NCBI RefSeq assembly: GCF_963678635.1 | Contig: NC_087066.1 | Coordinates: 31,005,301-31,069,300 of the forward strand | Reading direction: 5' to 3' | Length of the DNA: 64,000 nt | Source of the DNA: Symsagittifera roscoffensis | Taxonomy: Eukaryota > Xenacoelomorpha > Acoela > Convolutidae | Part shown: positions 11,045 through 22,547 of the stretch, in pieces | Layout of the letters: every line of letters begins with the position of its first letter | Numbering within the stretch: the first letter of the stretch is position 1 | The notes under the pieces: generated by a model | Seen by the model: the letters and a program-made list of their open reading frames with translations, nothing else | Databases searched by the model: none | Told to the model about the DNA's origin: nothing | Translations under genes and position numbers: made by a program

Positions 11045-11620
11045 GTCATTGTGCAATAAACATCAGAAAGTGTCACAAGACTGAATGTTTAACGACGCAA
11101 TCCGCAACCAAAATAACCGCTTATTTCATCAACACCATTGCATTAATACACCAACCAACATCAAGGTCTGCTCAACTACACGCGCCATGTTGCAATTACG
11201 TCGGCGGATAGATAAAAGCAAAAAAAAAGCAGAAACAATTATTAAATTCTTAAAATATCTTCTTGAAATGTCAAGTGTGCCTACTTAAAGTATAGGCAAT
11301 AAGTTCCAATTAAGATGCTCTGAAGTGCGAAATAGTCAATATGAAAAAGTTTCAAAAATGTATCAAAAACTGCATCTGAAATAAAAAACAACAAACAGCC
11401 TGCAGTATGCAAAGGACAGTTTCGACAGCGGTGGTTGAAAAAAGCTGTCAAAATGGTTTGAAAAGTTAGAATCGAGGCCAAATTCATTTTGAAAAAAAAA
11501 ATCTTTGACAGCCTTTGAGGAACAACACTTCAGATGGTCCCAAATTTCTGTCACTTTCAGCAAAAGGTGACAAAAGTACAGAAATAGTATTCGAACTTTA
11601 ACTTTCCAATTCAAATAGAA
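11045..11620. other. Intergenic, no gene recognised
   Basis: AT-rich sequence with short ORFs only and no domain signature. Confidence 0.4.
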
Positions 11621-12155
11621 CAAGACTGCTCGTATCAAGGCGAAACCCTGAATATTCCGACTGCCTTTTAAGCTTTATGGAGCAGTAATAACATGAAAAA
11701 AATTAAATGTAATAAAAGTAGAACAAAAAATTTTTTTTCTAAAATTTGAAATTTTTAAATGAAATCATCCCCCCACATGCCATATAAGGTATAAAAGGAT
11801 AGATTTCGCTCCTTGTAACAAATCAATTATAGCAAATAAGCTTCTTGCAATTGATTTGGAACGAGTTCTAAGACGAATTAAATCTCAGCGCGTTAATTGC
11901 GCGTTAATTGTCCCAAATTGGCCGTTATATCGCGCGTTAATTGTCCCAAAGTGGCCAAAATGGCAATCTTTAAACCCCCATAACTTTACAAAAAATGATC
12001 ACAGGTGAAATATCTTTTCAAATTTAAGCTCAAGACAACAATACTTTTCGAATGATAAAAAAATGGCTAGTTAAAAAGTCGAAATTTGTCTGTAGAAAGA
12101 AAAACCCACCCCGAGCACAAATATTCCGTTACTTTCGTATCAAAAGTCGAAACAA
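11621..12155 (-). mobile_element. Family B non-autonomous element, copy B1
   Basis: On the plus strand it begins CAAGACTGCTCGTATC, then TTCCGACTGCC and TTTATGGAGCAGTAAT. It ends CCGAGCACAAATATTCCG, then CAAAAGTCGAAACAA. It shares with B2 the core with CGCGTTAATTG and TGGCCAAAATGGCAATC. No coding capacity. Confidence 0.8.
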
Positions 12156-12320
12156 TAAATCAAACGGCACATTCAGAATGTGAAATTAGCTGGGGTACCA
12201 GCTTTATAGACAGCTCAAACTTTGTGTGAAATTTCGAAACAGTTCTTGAAGATATAACGATTAACATGCGGTCACAAAACTCACTTAATACGTGTATCTC
12301 AATTTTAATTATCTTAATAA
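12156..12320. other. Spacer between B1 and B2
   Basis: 165 bases of ordinary AT-rich sequence, not shared between the two B copies. Confidence 0.4.
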
Positions 12321-12825
12321 CAAGACTGCTCGTATCAGGCGAAGCCCAAAATGTTCCGACTGCCTTTAAGGTTTATGGAGCAGTAATATCAAAAACAACA
12401 AAAAAAAGTTAAATGAATTAAAAAAAATGAAAATCATCACCCCACACGCCATATAAAATACAAAACAATAAATTTCGCTCCTTGTAACAAATCAGTTATG
12501 GCAAATAAGCTTCTTTCAACCAATTTGCAGCGATTTCTAAGACGGATTAAATCTCCGCTGACGCCTTAATAGCGCGAATTATATCGCGCGTTAATTGACC
12601 CTAAATGGCCAAAATGGCAATCTTTAAACCCCATAACATTACGGAAAATGATCACAAGTGAAATATTTTTTTTTCAAATTTAAGCTCATGACAACAGTAC
12701 CTTTTGATTGAAATAAAAAAATTTTGTCAAAAATGACTAATTAAAAAGTCGAAAATTGTCTGAAGAAAAAAAAACTCACCCCGAGCACAAATATTCCGTC
12801 ACTTTCGTATCGAAAGTCGGAACAA
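12321..12825 (-). mobile_element. Family B non-autonomous element, copy B2
   Basis: This copy lies in the same orientation as B1. It has the clearest ends: ATGTTCCGACTGCC near the plus-strand left side, and ACTTTCGTATCGAAAGT (a 17-base palindromic hairpin) followed by CGGAACAA at the right. Left-end hairpin: GGCGAAGCC. About 505 bp. Confidence 0.8.
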
Positions 12826-15654
12826 CAACTAAGCAAGAATAATGCCATATGCCCAAAAAATAATTACACAAGCTATGTTTTCAAATTAGAACAGTTTGTT
12901 TCCATTTATGCAACATCTCAGCAGCCAACTTATTAAAGTTGAAATTTTAATATTCTGGTGGCAAAAATCAACAGTTTAAAAGCACTTATAAAATCATACA
13001 AAGTTGATGGGGAAATTCTGACCGAAAATGTATTAAATGGAAAAATGCAAAAATGTTGAAAATTCTTAGTTACTATCCAGATTAATAACAATATATTTTT
13101 TACAGCAAGCAAGGAGCAGTTCATTGGACGCTATCAGTTTGGTCTAGGCAACAATTTTGGATGATTTTAATTGGAACTCATCAATCAATTGTCTTATACT
13201 TCATATTCACAAGAACTGGCATACTTAATATTGAAATCGATATAAACCAAAGCATATATACACCGTATAAAAATAAGGTAGCGGTAGCCAATCTCTTTAT
13301 CTACTTTACGTAGAAAAATATTGAGTTTGTTTTCCTAAAAAAGTTATTAAAATCGATTTAAAAAGACTTTGCAAGATATTCACACCTATCAACAGCTCGA
13401 CAAAATTTATTCAAACCATTTTTCGTTTTGTTTGATAATTTGAGAACATTTTTGTAGGCACGAAAAAATCTTCTTCAGAACTACAGAGAGCAAGAGTCAC
13501 TCGAGTATCGAGTTTTTAACGAAAACTAGTGAGTTTAAAAAAATCTTTTTGAGTTTTACAAATCCAAGGGTTCACGAGGTATGAAAATTAAATTCAAATC
13601 AGCTTTCTTCAACTGGCTTTTCCATCATCATGGCATTAGTCGCAATTAAGTAAGAAAAATATGATATAAATTAACTCATTTTTAGCGTAAAAGTTTTCAT
13701 TTTTGATAGTAATTTTACTCACTTTTTCCGGCCAAATATCTACACTATCAATTGTTTAATAGTCAAGAAATTCTGATTATAGCCTGTATTTTATCTTTGG
13801 TAAATGAATATACAAAAATTGATTAAAACTTAATTTGAGTAGATTTAAATTAACCTAAATCGGTTTTTATTGTTACTAAACTTCGCAATAAAATGGCACA
13901 AGAAAAAAAACAAATACTGGATCTAAAACTGATTTACAATCGATTAAAACTGTTATTCATATTTCAGCTTCTGAATTCAGCCAAATCTATTTTCATTTAT
14001 TTGGTTAAAATCAGTTTTTGTAGGTCTTTGCTACAGTATCTATATAAAATTGATAGTAACCCATTTATTTTTAGTACGGCCAACTCCAAAAAACTGTGAA
14101 TGGTTATGAACATACTATTACTCTATTTTTGTTTGGTTCAATAATACAGATTTTTGCACATTTTTTTTTTGATTCTACAGATTTTTTGAACACGACAAAA
14201 TTGCTTCAGCTTTGAATAATGATTTGTTCTACTTTAGGCCTAATTTGCTAGCTTCAATAGCTCCAATATTCACTTAGAGCAGAACGAGATAAAATTGAGC
14301 TAAATTGAGTAAAAGATCATCTTGTATTTTTATTTTGTTTTAATATTTTCTTCCTTACATCATCTAGTGTTTTTGCGTAATTTTTTTATCACAAAGTGAG
14401 ACAAAAATACAAAATACAACTAAAATTTTAGGGCCTAAATTTCTTTGAATATGGGCATCAGAAATTCCCAAGAAATGCTTTTCAACTTTTGTCTTCACAA
14501 ACTATCTTAACATATTGGCAAAACGTTTCCTTTAAGAATCTTAAGATCGCATATTCGATGCCCTGTAATAGCAGTGTTTGTGTGTGAGGACAGTTTTTTA
14601 AAAGAACTTAAGCTTCAAGTCTAACATATATCCACTAATTAAAAAAATAATTAGAACGAAGGGTGAGGAAAAATAAAAAAAAACAGATTGGATAGCATTT
14701 TGTATACTATTCGTAAATTGCCAAAAACTAAATTTAATTACAGTTTTTCCAAATCTCATGCACTTCGAAAAAAATGCATTTTACTTTTGAGTTTCTTTTT
14801 AGACTTGAAACTGTTTTCAGTGCAAATTAGAAAAAAATGGTCTTTTTTTGAAATTATTTTGTTCAGTTTATTTGCTTGAACGTGAAATAACTTTCTGCAC
14901 GGCGGGCTAACGTATTGACTCTCTGTTGCATATGAAGACAATCCACAACTCGAGCTAAAATTTATGCCCAAATGTTTATAATTTTTCTAACACCATAATG
15001 ACCTTTTGAAAGAGGTAAGAAAAACAGATTATTAATTATGTGCCGGTTTAACATATCATTTTGGCTTGAGAGTAACAAACAAAAAGTTGTTCTGAGTGTT
15101 TCGTAGAAAAAATAAAAGTAACTCAAAGTTTTATATTTTCATATGCAAACGCTGTTTAGAATTTTGATTTTAAATGATAAATTAAAATGCGATAACATAA
15201 TAAATTATCCAAACTGATCATCTATTGAAGATCATCATTTATCAAAGTTGAATTGAATACGATTTAAATCTTTATCTTTTGATTCTCTGATTTTGACCAA
15301 CTGTCGAAATGTTTCAACTAAAAATTTTTTCATGATTTTAACCATTCTTTTTGTTGACGTTGATACTATGAATGTCGCATTCTTCTTAGGTATAAGCCTA
15401 CCAAAATTGAGAACATGTGATTGAGCTAATTTTTTTTCCATTTTGACAAACTTGACTTAATGTGTTTTTTATCAGTGATAACGATTATGGCAACATGCTA
15501 CTTTTGAGACTATTTATCGATCTCATCAACCACAAAAAAAAACTCAAAATAATCAAAATTTTCTTGCTTCAAACCATTCCACCCAGATGATATCCAGACT
15601 AGACCCAACCTTTTAGATAAAACTACTTCCTTAGATGTTTTCAAAATTGAGGAG
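12826..15654. other. Intergenic, no gene recognised
   Basis: About 2.8 kb of very AT-rich sequence with scattered A and T runs. ORFs of 60-70 codons have biased, low-complexity composition and no domain. I see nothing else to name. Confidence 0.45.
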
Positions 15655-16440
15655 TATCAAAGTGGCCACAAGCAGACTCATTGAAACAAATACATTGAGA
15701 CTGCGCACATATCAATGAACTAGGAAACCTCTTGGTCAACAGCAATGCAGGAAATGACTGGAACGAAGCATTCTCGATCTTTAATGGAACTACTCTAATA
15801 GTCAAGAAGTGCCTATCAGCAGTCTTTGCCAGTTTTTGTGTACCAAATTCTTTTGTCTCCGATAAAGGATCCGAGTTTCCTTGTCATAATTTCAAAGCCT
15901 GTTGCAGATATCAGGAAACAATTAGAACGGAATCCTTGATCTACCACTCACAATCAAATGGACAGACAGAAAGAGCAATCTCGACAGTGAAACATGCCTT
16001 GAAATTTAGGGCAAAAACGTTTCAGTGACAATCTTTGGGTTTCTGCAACAACTGATGCATCGAAGCACTTTTTAAACAAGAAGTAAAAGCGCTCGCATAA
16101 CTTGTAAGTGGACGTAAAATCAATTTACCGTCAATAAAAAACTTTGACGTTTGCGAACTAATAAAAAAAGTTACCGAGCAAATCTTTCATCTTTATTGCT
16201 AACTACAACGGATTGTTGTAGTTAGCAATAATCAGGCTAAGGTAAAAATTCCGTTCTGAATGTTTGGTTTCAGTAGTTACGAGACTATGGACCTGAAAAA
16301 GTTTCAGAAGAACCCAAACGAGCATCGAGAATCCGGAAAAAAACGATACATACCGATAATTGTTTTCAAAGATGGGAGGATGTATTGACATGGCAACTCA
16401 TCCAAGCTAAAAGTTTTTCGAGCCGTGCAGAAAAAAAAGA
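15655..16440 (+). pseudogene. Gypsy-type integrase relic
   Basis: In the frame of 15732-16028 the sequence reads SDKGSEF (position of the second catalytic Asp) and, further on, HSQSNGQTERAISTVKHALK, the Gly-Gln-Thr-Glu-Arg catalytic Glu motif of Ty3/Gypsy integrases. Upstream in frame is a WPQAD..LKQIH segment with a TGA at 15693-15695, and then a DCAH segment where the first Asp would lie. Downstream, GRKINLPS and RDYGPEK-like stretches in shifting frames look like the integrase tail. No RT, LTR or gag belonging to it is visible. This is a different and older copy than the element at 21.3-28 kb. Confidence 0.7.
16195..16229. repeat. Perfect inverted repeat (14-bp arms, 7-base loop)
   Basis: ATTGCTAACTACAA (16195-16208) and TTGTAGTTAGCAAT (16216-16229) are exact reverse complements around CGGATTG, inside the integrase relic. 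It probably arose by a snap-back copying error. Confidence 0.9.
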
Positions 16441-17075
16441 AGAGCACTTTGCTGATATGTTAAAGTTGAATTAGGTTTGATCTAATTCTTGTTTTTTTTG
16501 CGCCTTGCTTCATCAGCTCAATAATAACCAACTGTCGAAATGCGTCAACCAAATTTTTCCCTGGATTTTAATCAGTTTTATCCTTGAATTTGATGCAATT
16601 TATGTCAAATGCTTTTTAGATGTATTTTGATCAAAAATGAGAACATGGGAACAAATTAGATTATTTCATCCATTATAATATGTTTGGATTTCATGAAAAC
16701 TTTCCTCGGTGGTAAAGACTAAAGTTACGGACTACCCTTGGACTAGCAAAGTATACTCTCTTCGATTTCAAAAACAAATCTTCACCGGAACTATCCTGCT
16801 TCGCACCGAAATATATAATAGTGCACATAGGTGTTGTAAAAATCCTCCTAGAGAAGACTGTTTTCAAGCTGTCATTTTGTGTGAGTGCTTTATCAAATAA
16901 AGCTCCAAATTGATTCTGCTCAAGTTTTTGCGCCTTCAACATGTTCAGTGAAACGGTACTCAATTTTAGAAAAACTATGACTTAAGGTTTGAAAAAAAAA
17001 CTAACTTTGTGCAGATTTTTTAGGCCAACGATTTATTTACGGCAGTTAGTAAACCATAAATCAGTATACTAATTT
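16441..17075. other. Intergenic, no gene recognised
   Basis: Low-complexity AT-rich sequence. ORFs on both strands at 16691-16963 are overlapping shadows with no domain. Confidence 0.4.
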
Positions 17076-17241
17076 AATTTTGACTATAAATTACATGGGA
17101 CTAAAATATTTTCTTAGTTAAAAACTATAGCGAAGTAAGAACTCACTTGATTTTTTGTCATCAATGAAGTTTATATATTTGCTGTAGCATTCAAATTTTT
17201 ATCGGGGAGAAAAGCGATCTAAGCGATTGGCACAAAAGCAA
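17076..17241 (+). repeat. 166-bp direct duplicate, copy 1
   Basis: AATTTTGACTATAAATTACA to GCACAAAAGCAA recurs almost unchanged at 19007-19172 (offset 1931). The two copies bracket the 177-bp tandem array. Confidence 0.95.
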
Positions 17242-17734
17242 GACAGAAATTCTGTTTTAAATATTGATGAGAAAATTTTTTCTCTGATTTCTGAAAAACA
17301 TTGAAAAGCGAAGCATCTTTCAAAGTTGAATAAAATGCAGTAAAACAGTTGTTCTGAATACTTACTTGCATTGGATGAGGTCGATCGCAACAATCAACTA
17401 AACGTTGTTTCCATTTGGGCTCTACCACTGTTATGAGAGAAAAAAGAAGTTGTGTTATAATGGAAATAGAAGGGAATTCCACGTCGCTGTTTCGGAGGCA
17501 GGAGACTTTGATATCTATTAGTGAACCAGAACTTGTCTAATTGCGAAGATCAAATGGCACAAATTTTCCTTCATCATTCAGGTGCAAAGCTAGCAGTATC
17601 TTTTTTTCGTCCTTTGCATTAAAAAACCAAAGCGGATTTCATAAAGTATTCCAATTATTCATTTTTCTAAGTTAGTTTTCATTTGAATTGTTTAACATGT
17701 CGCCAATTTGTGTCGCGACTTTCGCAGCTTAAGC
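17242..17734. other. Intergenic, no gene recognised
   Basis: AT-rich sequence with minus-strand ORFs at 17199-17482 that overlap one another in two frames. No domain is recognisable. Confidence 0.35.
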
Positions 17735-18396
17735 CAAGTGCGTCGATCTGGGTTGAAATGACCATTTAATCACTCCAAATAGCAGTATCTGAGAGGGAAA
17801 CCTTTCATTTTCAGTGCTTAAGAAACTTTTAAGCATCATTTTAGTTGACCTCAACTTATATTTTAGTTGACCTCAACTTATATTTTAAGCATCATTTTAG
17901 TTGACCTCAGGCAAGTGCGTCGATCTGGGTTGAAATGACCATTTAATCACTCCAAATAGCAGTATCTGAGAGGGAAACCTTTCATTTTCAGTGCTTAAGA
18001 AACTTTTAAGCATCATTTTAGTTGACCTCAACTTATATTTTAGTTGACCTCAACTTATATTTTAAGCATCATTTTAGTTGACCTCAGGCAAGTGCGTCGA
18101 TCTGGGTTGAAATGACCATTTAATCACTCCAAATAGCAGTATCTGAGAGGGAAACCTTTCATTTTCAGTGCTTAAGAAACTTTTAAGCATCATTTTAGTT
18201 GACCTCAATTTATATTTTAGTTGACCTCAACTTATATTTTAAGCATCATTTTAGTTGACCTCAGGCAAGTGCGTCGATCTGGGTTGAAATGACCATTTAA
18301 TCACTCCAAATAGCAGTATCTGAGAGGGAAACCTTTCATTTTCAGTGCTTAAGAAACTTTTAAGCATCATTTTAGTTGACCTCAACTTATATTTTA
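17735..18396 (+). repeat. 177-bp tandem array, about 3.7 copies
   Basis: Units start with CAAGTGCGTCGATCTGGG at 17735, 17912, 18089 and 18266, exactly 177 bases apart; the last stops at about 18396. Copies are nearly identical (one visible substitution near 18209). Each complete unit holds three copies of a TTTTAGTTGACCTCA sub-repeat. Uniform unit length and near identity indicate recent unequal exchange or slippage. Confidence 0.97.
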
Positions 18397-19006
18397 GACT
18401 GTTTTGATCTAGTACTTTCTTGAAAAAATTCTTTTACGGGCCGGAAAAACAGATAGTTGAAAATTCATTTAAAAAAAAGTTGGTTCAAAGTGTACATACC
18501 ACAAAACAGCTAGTGATGCTAATTAAAACGTCATTTTGACCTTGTGAAAACTTTTCGGCAGTAAAAATAAGTTCAGATGTAGATAACCTCTATGAATTTG
18601 GGTGAATCCTAAACCCTTTTTTTGAAATTAGCAACATCTAGCAAAATAATCGCAGATCAAAGTTGGTAACACCTTTTAAGCTTCAGGGCTAACTATCTTA
18701 TATTACAGTGAATAAGAATGTTGATTTGAAATGAAAAATATGAAAACGGTTTCCGTTATATTCACGCGTAATGTAGATAATATTTGCCGTTTTCTTTGAA
18801 TCCAAAAAAAAGTTGGCCAATATAAAATTATTGCGCATTTTAATTTACTCTCTTGTTGATCAGACACACAAAAAAAAGATTTTTTTAAACAAGTCTTCCT
18901 CTCCCAGAAGGGGTTTGAATATGTTTAAAAACAAATCGATGTTTATTCTACGTTTTAGCTTATCAGATTAGCTTCTGAAAGAATTGCATGCTTCATGAAG
19001 TGCAAT
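18397..19006. other. Intergenic, no gene recognised
   Basis: AT-rich sequence between the 177-bp array and the second copy of the 166-bp duplicate. Nothing further is seen. Confidence 0.35.
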
Positions 19007-19172
19007 AATTTTGACTATAAATTACATGGGACTAAAATATTTTCTTAGTTAAAAACTATAGCGAAGTAAGAACTCACTTGATTTTTTGTCACCAATGATG
19101 TTTATATATTTGCTGTAGCATTCAAATTTTTATCGGGGAGAAAAGCGATCTAAGCGATCGGCACAAAAGCAA
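19007..19172 (+). repeat. 166-bp direct duplicate, copy 2
   Basis: Matches 17076-17241 with a few substitutions. Its right end runs into a perfect hairpin. Confidence 0.95.
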
Positions 19173-19187
19173 CTTTTGTGCCGATCG
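19155..19187. repeat. Perfect hairpin (15-bp arms, 3-base loop)
   Basis: CGATCGGCACAAAAG (19155-19169) and CTTTTGTGCCGATCG (19173-19187) are exact reverse complements. The left arm belongs to the end of the 166-bp duplicate, so the right arm looks like a fold-back copy made at the breakpoint. Confidence 0.9.
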
Positions 19188-19365
19188 TAGTGCTTTTTCG
19201 TAGTTGAATTAAAACTACGAAAACGTTTGATGTAGCGCCGAGGAAGGCCGCTTTCAGTGTTTTTTCGCCCTATTTAACTTAATTTCATCGAAAAAAAACG
19301 CGTTCATTGAATCTGCGGCAAACAAGTGGGATGACCACCATAGACCGAAAATGCAAAACATACAG

Positions 19366-21304
19366 TTACATTAACTTAGTCTATGAAAAAAGCTGGTCAT
19401 AAAAATCTCATACACTATTTTTCAAAATCAGTGTGATTGAATTAAAAAGTGCGTTTCTGTTGTTTTGTCATGAACACTGGTGTTTTGTCATTAAAAAAAA
19501 ATTTTCTTTTGTGAAAAAGTGGTAATCAAAAATGTTTTTGTTGCATGTCCTAGGGAATGAACTATTGATCCAAAAAAATTAATTTCAAAAAAAAAAATTC
19601 TGGAAAACTTTGCCAAAAAATTGAATATGGATATTTTAACTTATTTTTTGAAAAATTTAATAGTTTTCGGGCCGATCTCAATGCATGTTATGTGCGATAT
19701 CTTCAATGCCTCAGCGACTTAAGGGCTCTCAACAACCTGAGTCTTTGTCACTTGTGCTTGGGCTTAATCAAAAAATCAAAAATGATAAGAAAAGACAGGT
19801 AAAAACATGATTTTTTGGTTTATGGAAAATGTTCAAACATACAATTTCACTAAACGAAAAAAAGCTAGCCGTAGACCTTTCATGAATTTTTCTGTGTTTG
19901 TGGATTTACTTGGATCGTTTTTTCTTTATAATAACTGTTTGACTAATGCTTTTGATCTTCTCGCGGTTTCGGATGCGATCAGAATCTTTCTTCCCTGGTA
20001 CATGTATTTGGTACAGCCGATATAGTTATCCCGATATAGTCATAAAGTTGTCAGCGTTGGGTTGAGAACAAAAAAAAACATTTTTTTTCCAAAAAATAAC
20101 AAACAATGTTTTTAAATAGTACAAGGGTATACAGTTACTATGCAAGCAGCGAAGTTTGTTTTTCCGACAAGTAAGTATGTTAAAATTTACAGAAATTAAA
20201 CAAAAAAAAATAAATCATACTTTTTATATTTAAAAAAAAAATTCTCTTTATTTCAAGTTCCTAAAAAGAAAGTTCAACTACCTAAAAAATCTATTAACGA
20301 GTAGACATTGTAGCTACGAGACGAAAAATTGCATTAACTTACATTTACTTAGTCTATGAAAAAAGCTGGTCATGAAAATCTCATACACTATTTTTCAAAA
20401 TCAGTGTGATTGAATTAAAAAGTGCGTTTCTGTTGTTTTGTCATGAACACTGGTGTTTTGTCATTAAAAAAAGATTTTCTTTTGTGAAAAAAGGGTAATC
20501 AAAAATGTTCTTGTTGCATGTCCTAGGGAATGAACTATTGATCCAAAAAATTTAATTTAAAAAAAAACATTCTGGAAAACTTTGCCAAAAAATTGAATAT
20601 GGATATTTTAACTTATTTTTTGAAAAATTTAATAGTTTTCGGGCCGATCTCAATGCATGTTATGTGCGATATCTTCAATGCCTCAGCGACTTAAGGGCTC
20701 TCAACAACCTGAGTCTTTGTCACTTGTGCTTGGGCTTAATCACAAAATCAAAAATGATAAGAAAAGACAGGTAAAAACATGATTTTTTGGTTTATGGAAA
20801 ATGTTCAAACATACAATTTCACTAAACGAAAAAAAGCTAGCCGTAGACCTTTCATGAATTTTTCTGTGTTTGTGGATTTACTTGGATCGTTTTTTCTTTA
20901 TATTAACTGTTTGAATAATGCTTTTGATCTTCTCGCGGTTTCGGATGCGATCAGAATCTTTCTTCCCTGGTACATGTATTTGGTACAGCCGATATAGTTA
21001 TCCCGATATAGTCGTAAAGTTGTCAGCGTTGGGTTGAGAACAAAAAAAAACATTTTTTTTTCAAAAAATAACAAACAATGTTTTTAAATAGTACAAGGGT
21101 ATACAGTTACTATGCAAGCAGCGAAGTTTGTTTCTCCGACAAGTAAGTATGTTAAAATTTACAGAAATTAAACAAAAAAAACAAATCATACTTTTTAAAT
21201 TAAAAAAAAAAATTCTCTTTATTTCAAGTTCCTAAAAAGAAAGTTCAACTACCTAAAAAATCTATTAACGAGTAGACATTGTAGCTACGAGACGAAAAAT
21301 TGCA
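19366..21304 (+). repeat. Tandem duplication, two copies of about 970 bp
   Basis: Copy 1 runs from about 19366 to 20334 and copy 2 from about 20339 to 21304 (offset 972-973), both ending GAGACGAAAAATTGCA. Differences are mostly single bases and small length changes in A/T runs (about 97-98% identity by eye). Each copy has a 72-codon ORF (19807-20025 and 20779-20997) differing at two residues, but the protein has no recognisable domain and I do not call it a gene. The Gypsy element starts 44 bases after copy 2. Confidence 0.93.
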
Positions 21305-21342
21305 AATAATTTTGTCCATAAGCGCATAAGAGTAAATCATTA

Positions 21343-21347
21343 CTGTA
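21343..21347 (+). other. Target-site duplication, left (CTGTA)
   Basis: CTGTA directly precedes the 5' LTR and recurs directly after the 3' LTR at 27961-27965, the 5-bp duplication expected of a Gypsy integrase. Confidence 0.9.
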
Positions 21348-21559
21348 TGTTGTGATTTAGTGTTTTAGAATGTTATAACCTTGACCTCTATTGTCTAATC
21401 AAGTATCAGTTATTGTTCACTCTACGAAGTCCATTGGACTTCGAGTCACTAGTTGCTCTTTTTAGACTACAGTCAGTTTTAATTCACACATTACTTTTTA
21501 TTCTGTTTTAATCTTTGTTAGATACGATAGTTACCAGTGGTAAACACACACTTTTATTA
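21348..21559 (+). repeat. 5' LTR of the Gypsy element
   Basis: 212 bp, starting TGTTGTGATT and ending ACTTTTATTA. It differs from the 3' LTR at 8 bases (about 96% identity). It does not end in the usual CA: its last base is the A of the gag ATG. The end is fixed by the target duplication after the 3' LTR. Confidence 0.93.
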
Positions 21560-22314
21560 TGGCGCAGTCAACAACTGATTCGAACCTGCGAGGAATATCC
21601 GCCTTTTGGCCGAACCACACGGTAGAACCTCCCGCCCAATGGAACAACTGGATAGACCAATTCCATTTGGCTATCATTGCGAAGGAAAACTCAGACATAG
21701 ACAATCTCAAAGAACCAGCGGAAGGGGAGACGACGTTACCGATCCTAGAAGGCGCCCAGGAGTCAGAAAATGACCAACAGAGGAAAGCCAGGGAGGCCAG
21801 GAATAAAGAAGTAGAAGTAATGCGAGTCTACGAACACGCTGAAGAGAAAAGACTAGCAGAAGAAAAACGGAAATTCGGAGGAATGAGGAGATATGAGGCC
21901 GACAAAAAAGTAAGGTCAATCCTATACTTGGCCTTAGGAGCGGAAGGCAAAAGAGTTTTCGCCCAGAAACATCCAAGGGTAAAAGTCCTGAGAATCTCAT
22001 TCAAGGAATTTTACGAACTGCTAGAATCGGCTTTTATGAAACCAACTATTATAACGTTTGAACGATATAAATTATTGAGCAGGAAACAAAAGGATAGAGA
22101 ATCCTACGAACAATTTTGGGGCGCGTTATCAGATTTAGCAAGATCATGTGAAATTGGAATCAATGCAGAACAGGAGTGGATCAGAGACGTATTTATTTTT
22201 AACATGAAAAAGTGCGACTTACAACGTAGACTACTTTCGGAAACTCTCAATCCATTGGATGCACTCAACCAAGCAATCATCGACAAAAAAGGCTACGATA
22301 ACAACTCAAACTAA
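21559..22314 (+). CDS. gag: Gypsy gag (capsid), intact 251 aa
   Basis: The frame is open from ATG 21559 to TAA 22312-22314. The start is striking: the A is the last LTR base and TG the first two primer-site bases. The N-terminus (MAQSTTDSNLRG) leads to an aromatic PPAQWNNWIDQFHLA segment. A charged, Glu/Lys/Arg-rich helix (about residues 55-120) is probably a coiled coil. The Retrotrans_gag capsid region follows, with FERYKLLSRKQKDRESYEQF (residues about 167-186) and ESYEQFWGALSDLARSCEIG, then IRDVFIFNMK. The protein packages the element RNA. It is the only part of the element without a break. Its RNA-binding knuckle is in the next ORF. Confidence 0.8.
   Translation: MAQSTTDSNLRGISAFWPNHTVEPPAQWNNWIDQFHLAIIAKENSDIDNLKEPAEGETTLPILEGAQESENDQQRKAREARNKEVEVMRVYEHAEEKRLAEEKRKFGGMRRYEADKKVRSILYLALGAEGKRVFAQKHPRVKVLRISFKEFYELLESAFMKPTIITFERYKLLSRKQKDRESYEQFWGALSDLARSCEIGINAEQEWIRDVFIFNMKKCDLQRRLLSETLNPLDALNQAIIDKKGYDNNSN
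21560..21569 (+). promoter_or_regulatory. Primer binding site (tRNA 3'-end complement), overlapping gag start
   Basis: TGGCGCAGTC follows the LTR directly. TGG pairs with the CCA end of a tRNA, and the TGGCGCAGTC stem is the one used by several insect Gypsy elements with a serine tRNA primer (from memory). It codes for the second to fourth gag residues. Confidence 0.6.
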
Positions 22315-22319
22315 CAAAT

Positions 22320-22547
22320 ATGACTAGATCATTCAACAAGACAGGAAGTAGCAGGAGAGTGTATACAAATTTCAACAATGTAAAAAAGGAACCAAGCTTG
22401 AACATAGAAAGATCAAATACTTGTATGAATGCGATTACCAAGGGTCATCTGAATGTGTGTCCGGCAAAAGAAATTGTGTGTAATATTTGTAAATATAAAG
22501 GACACTTCGAAGACTTTGTAAATCGAAAGGAAGAAAACCCGCTGTAA
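22320..22547 (+). pseudogene. Gypsy nucleocapsid zinc-knuckle segment, frameshifted
   Basis: This frame holds CNICKYKGHF (22478-22507), a CX2CX4H zinc knuckle whose last Cys is missing. Just upstream, CPAKE is preceded by a GH pair and, in another frame near 22425-22450, a YECDY stretch, so the first knuckle is split by a frame change near 22430-22445. The frame ends at 22545-22547. The next domain is in frame 2 from about 22530. Confidence 0.6.

Noticed and set aside
10697-11076. Minus-strand ORFs of 83-119 codons
   Set aside because: They run through the 200 N assembly gap and are not real.
17735-18396. CRISPR-like regular spacing
   Set aside because: The repeat is the whole 177-bp unit with no variable spacers, in a eukaryotic context. 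It is a tandem satellite.
19807-20997. 72-codon ORF present in both copies of the ~970-bp duplication
   Set aside because: Both copies descend from one recent duplication, so shared openness is expected. The two residue differences and lack of a domain give no sign of selection.
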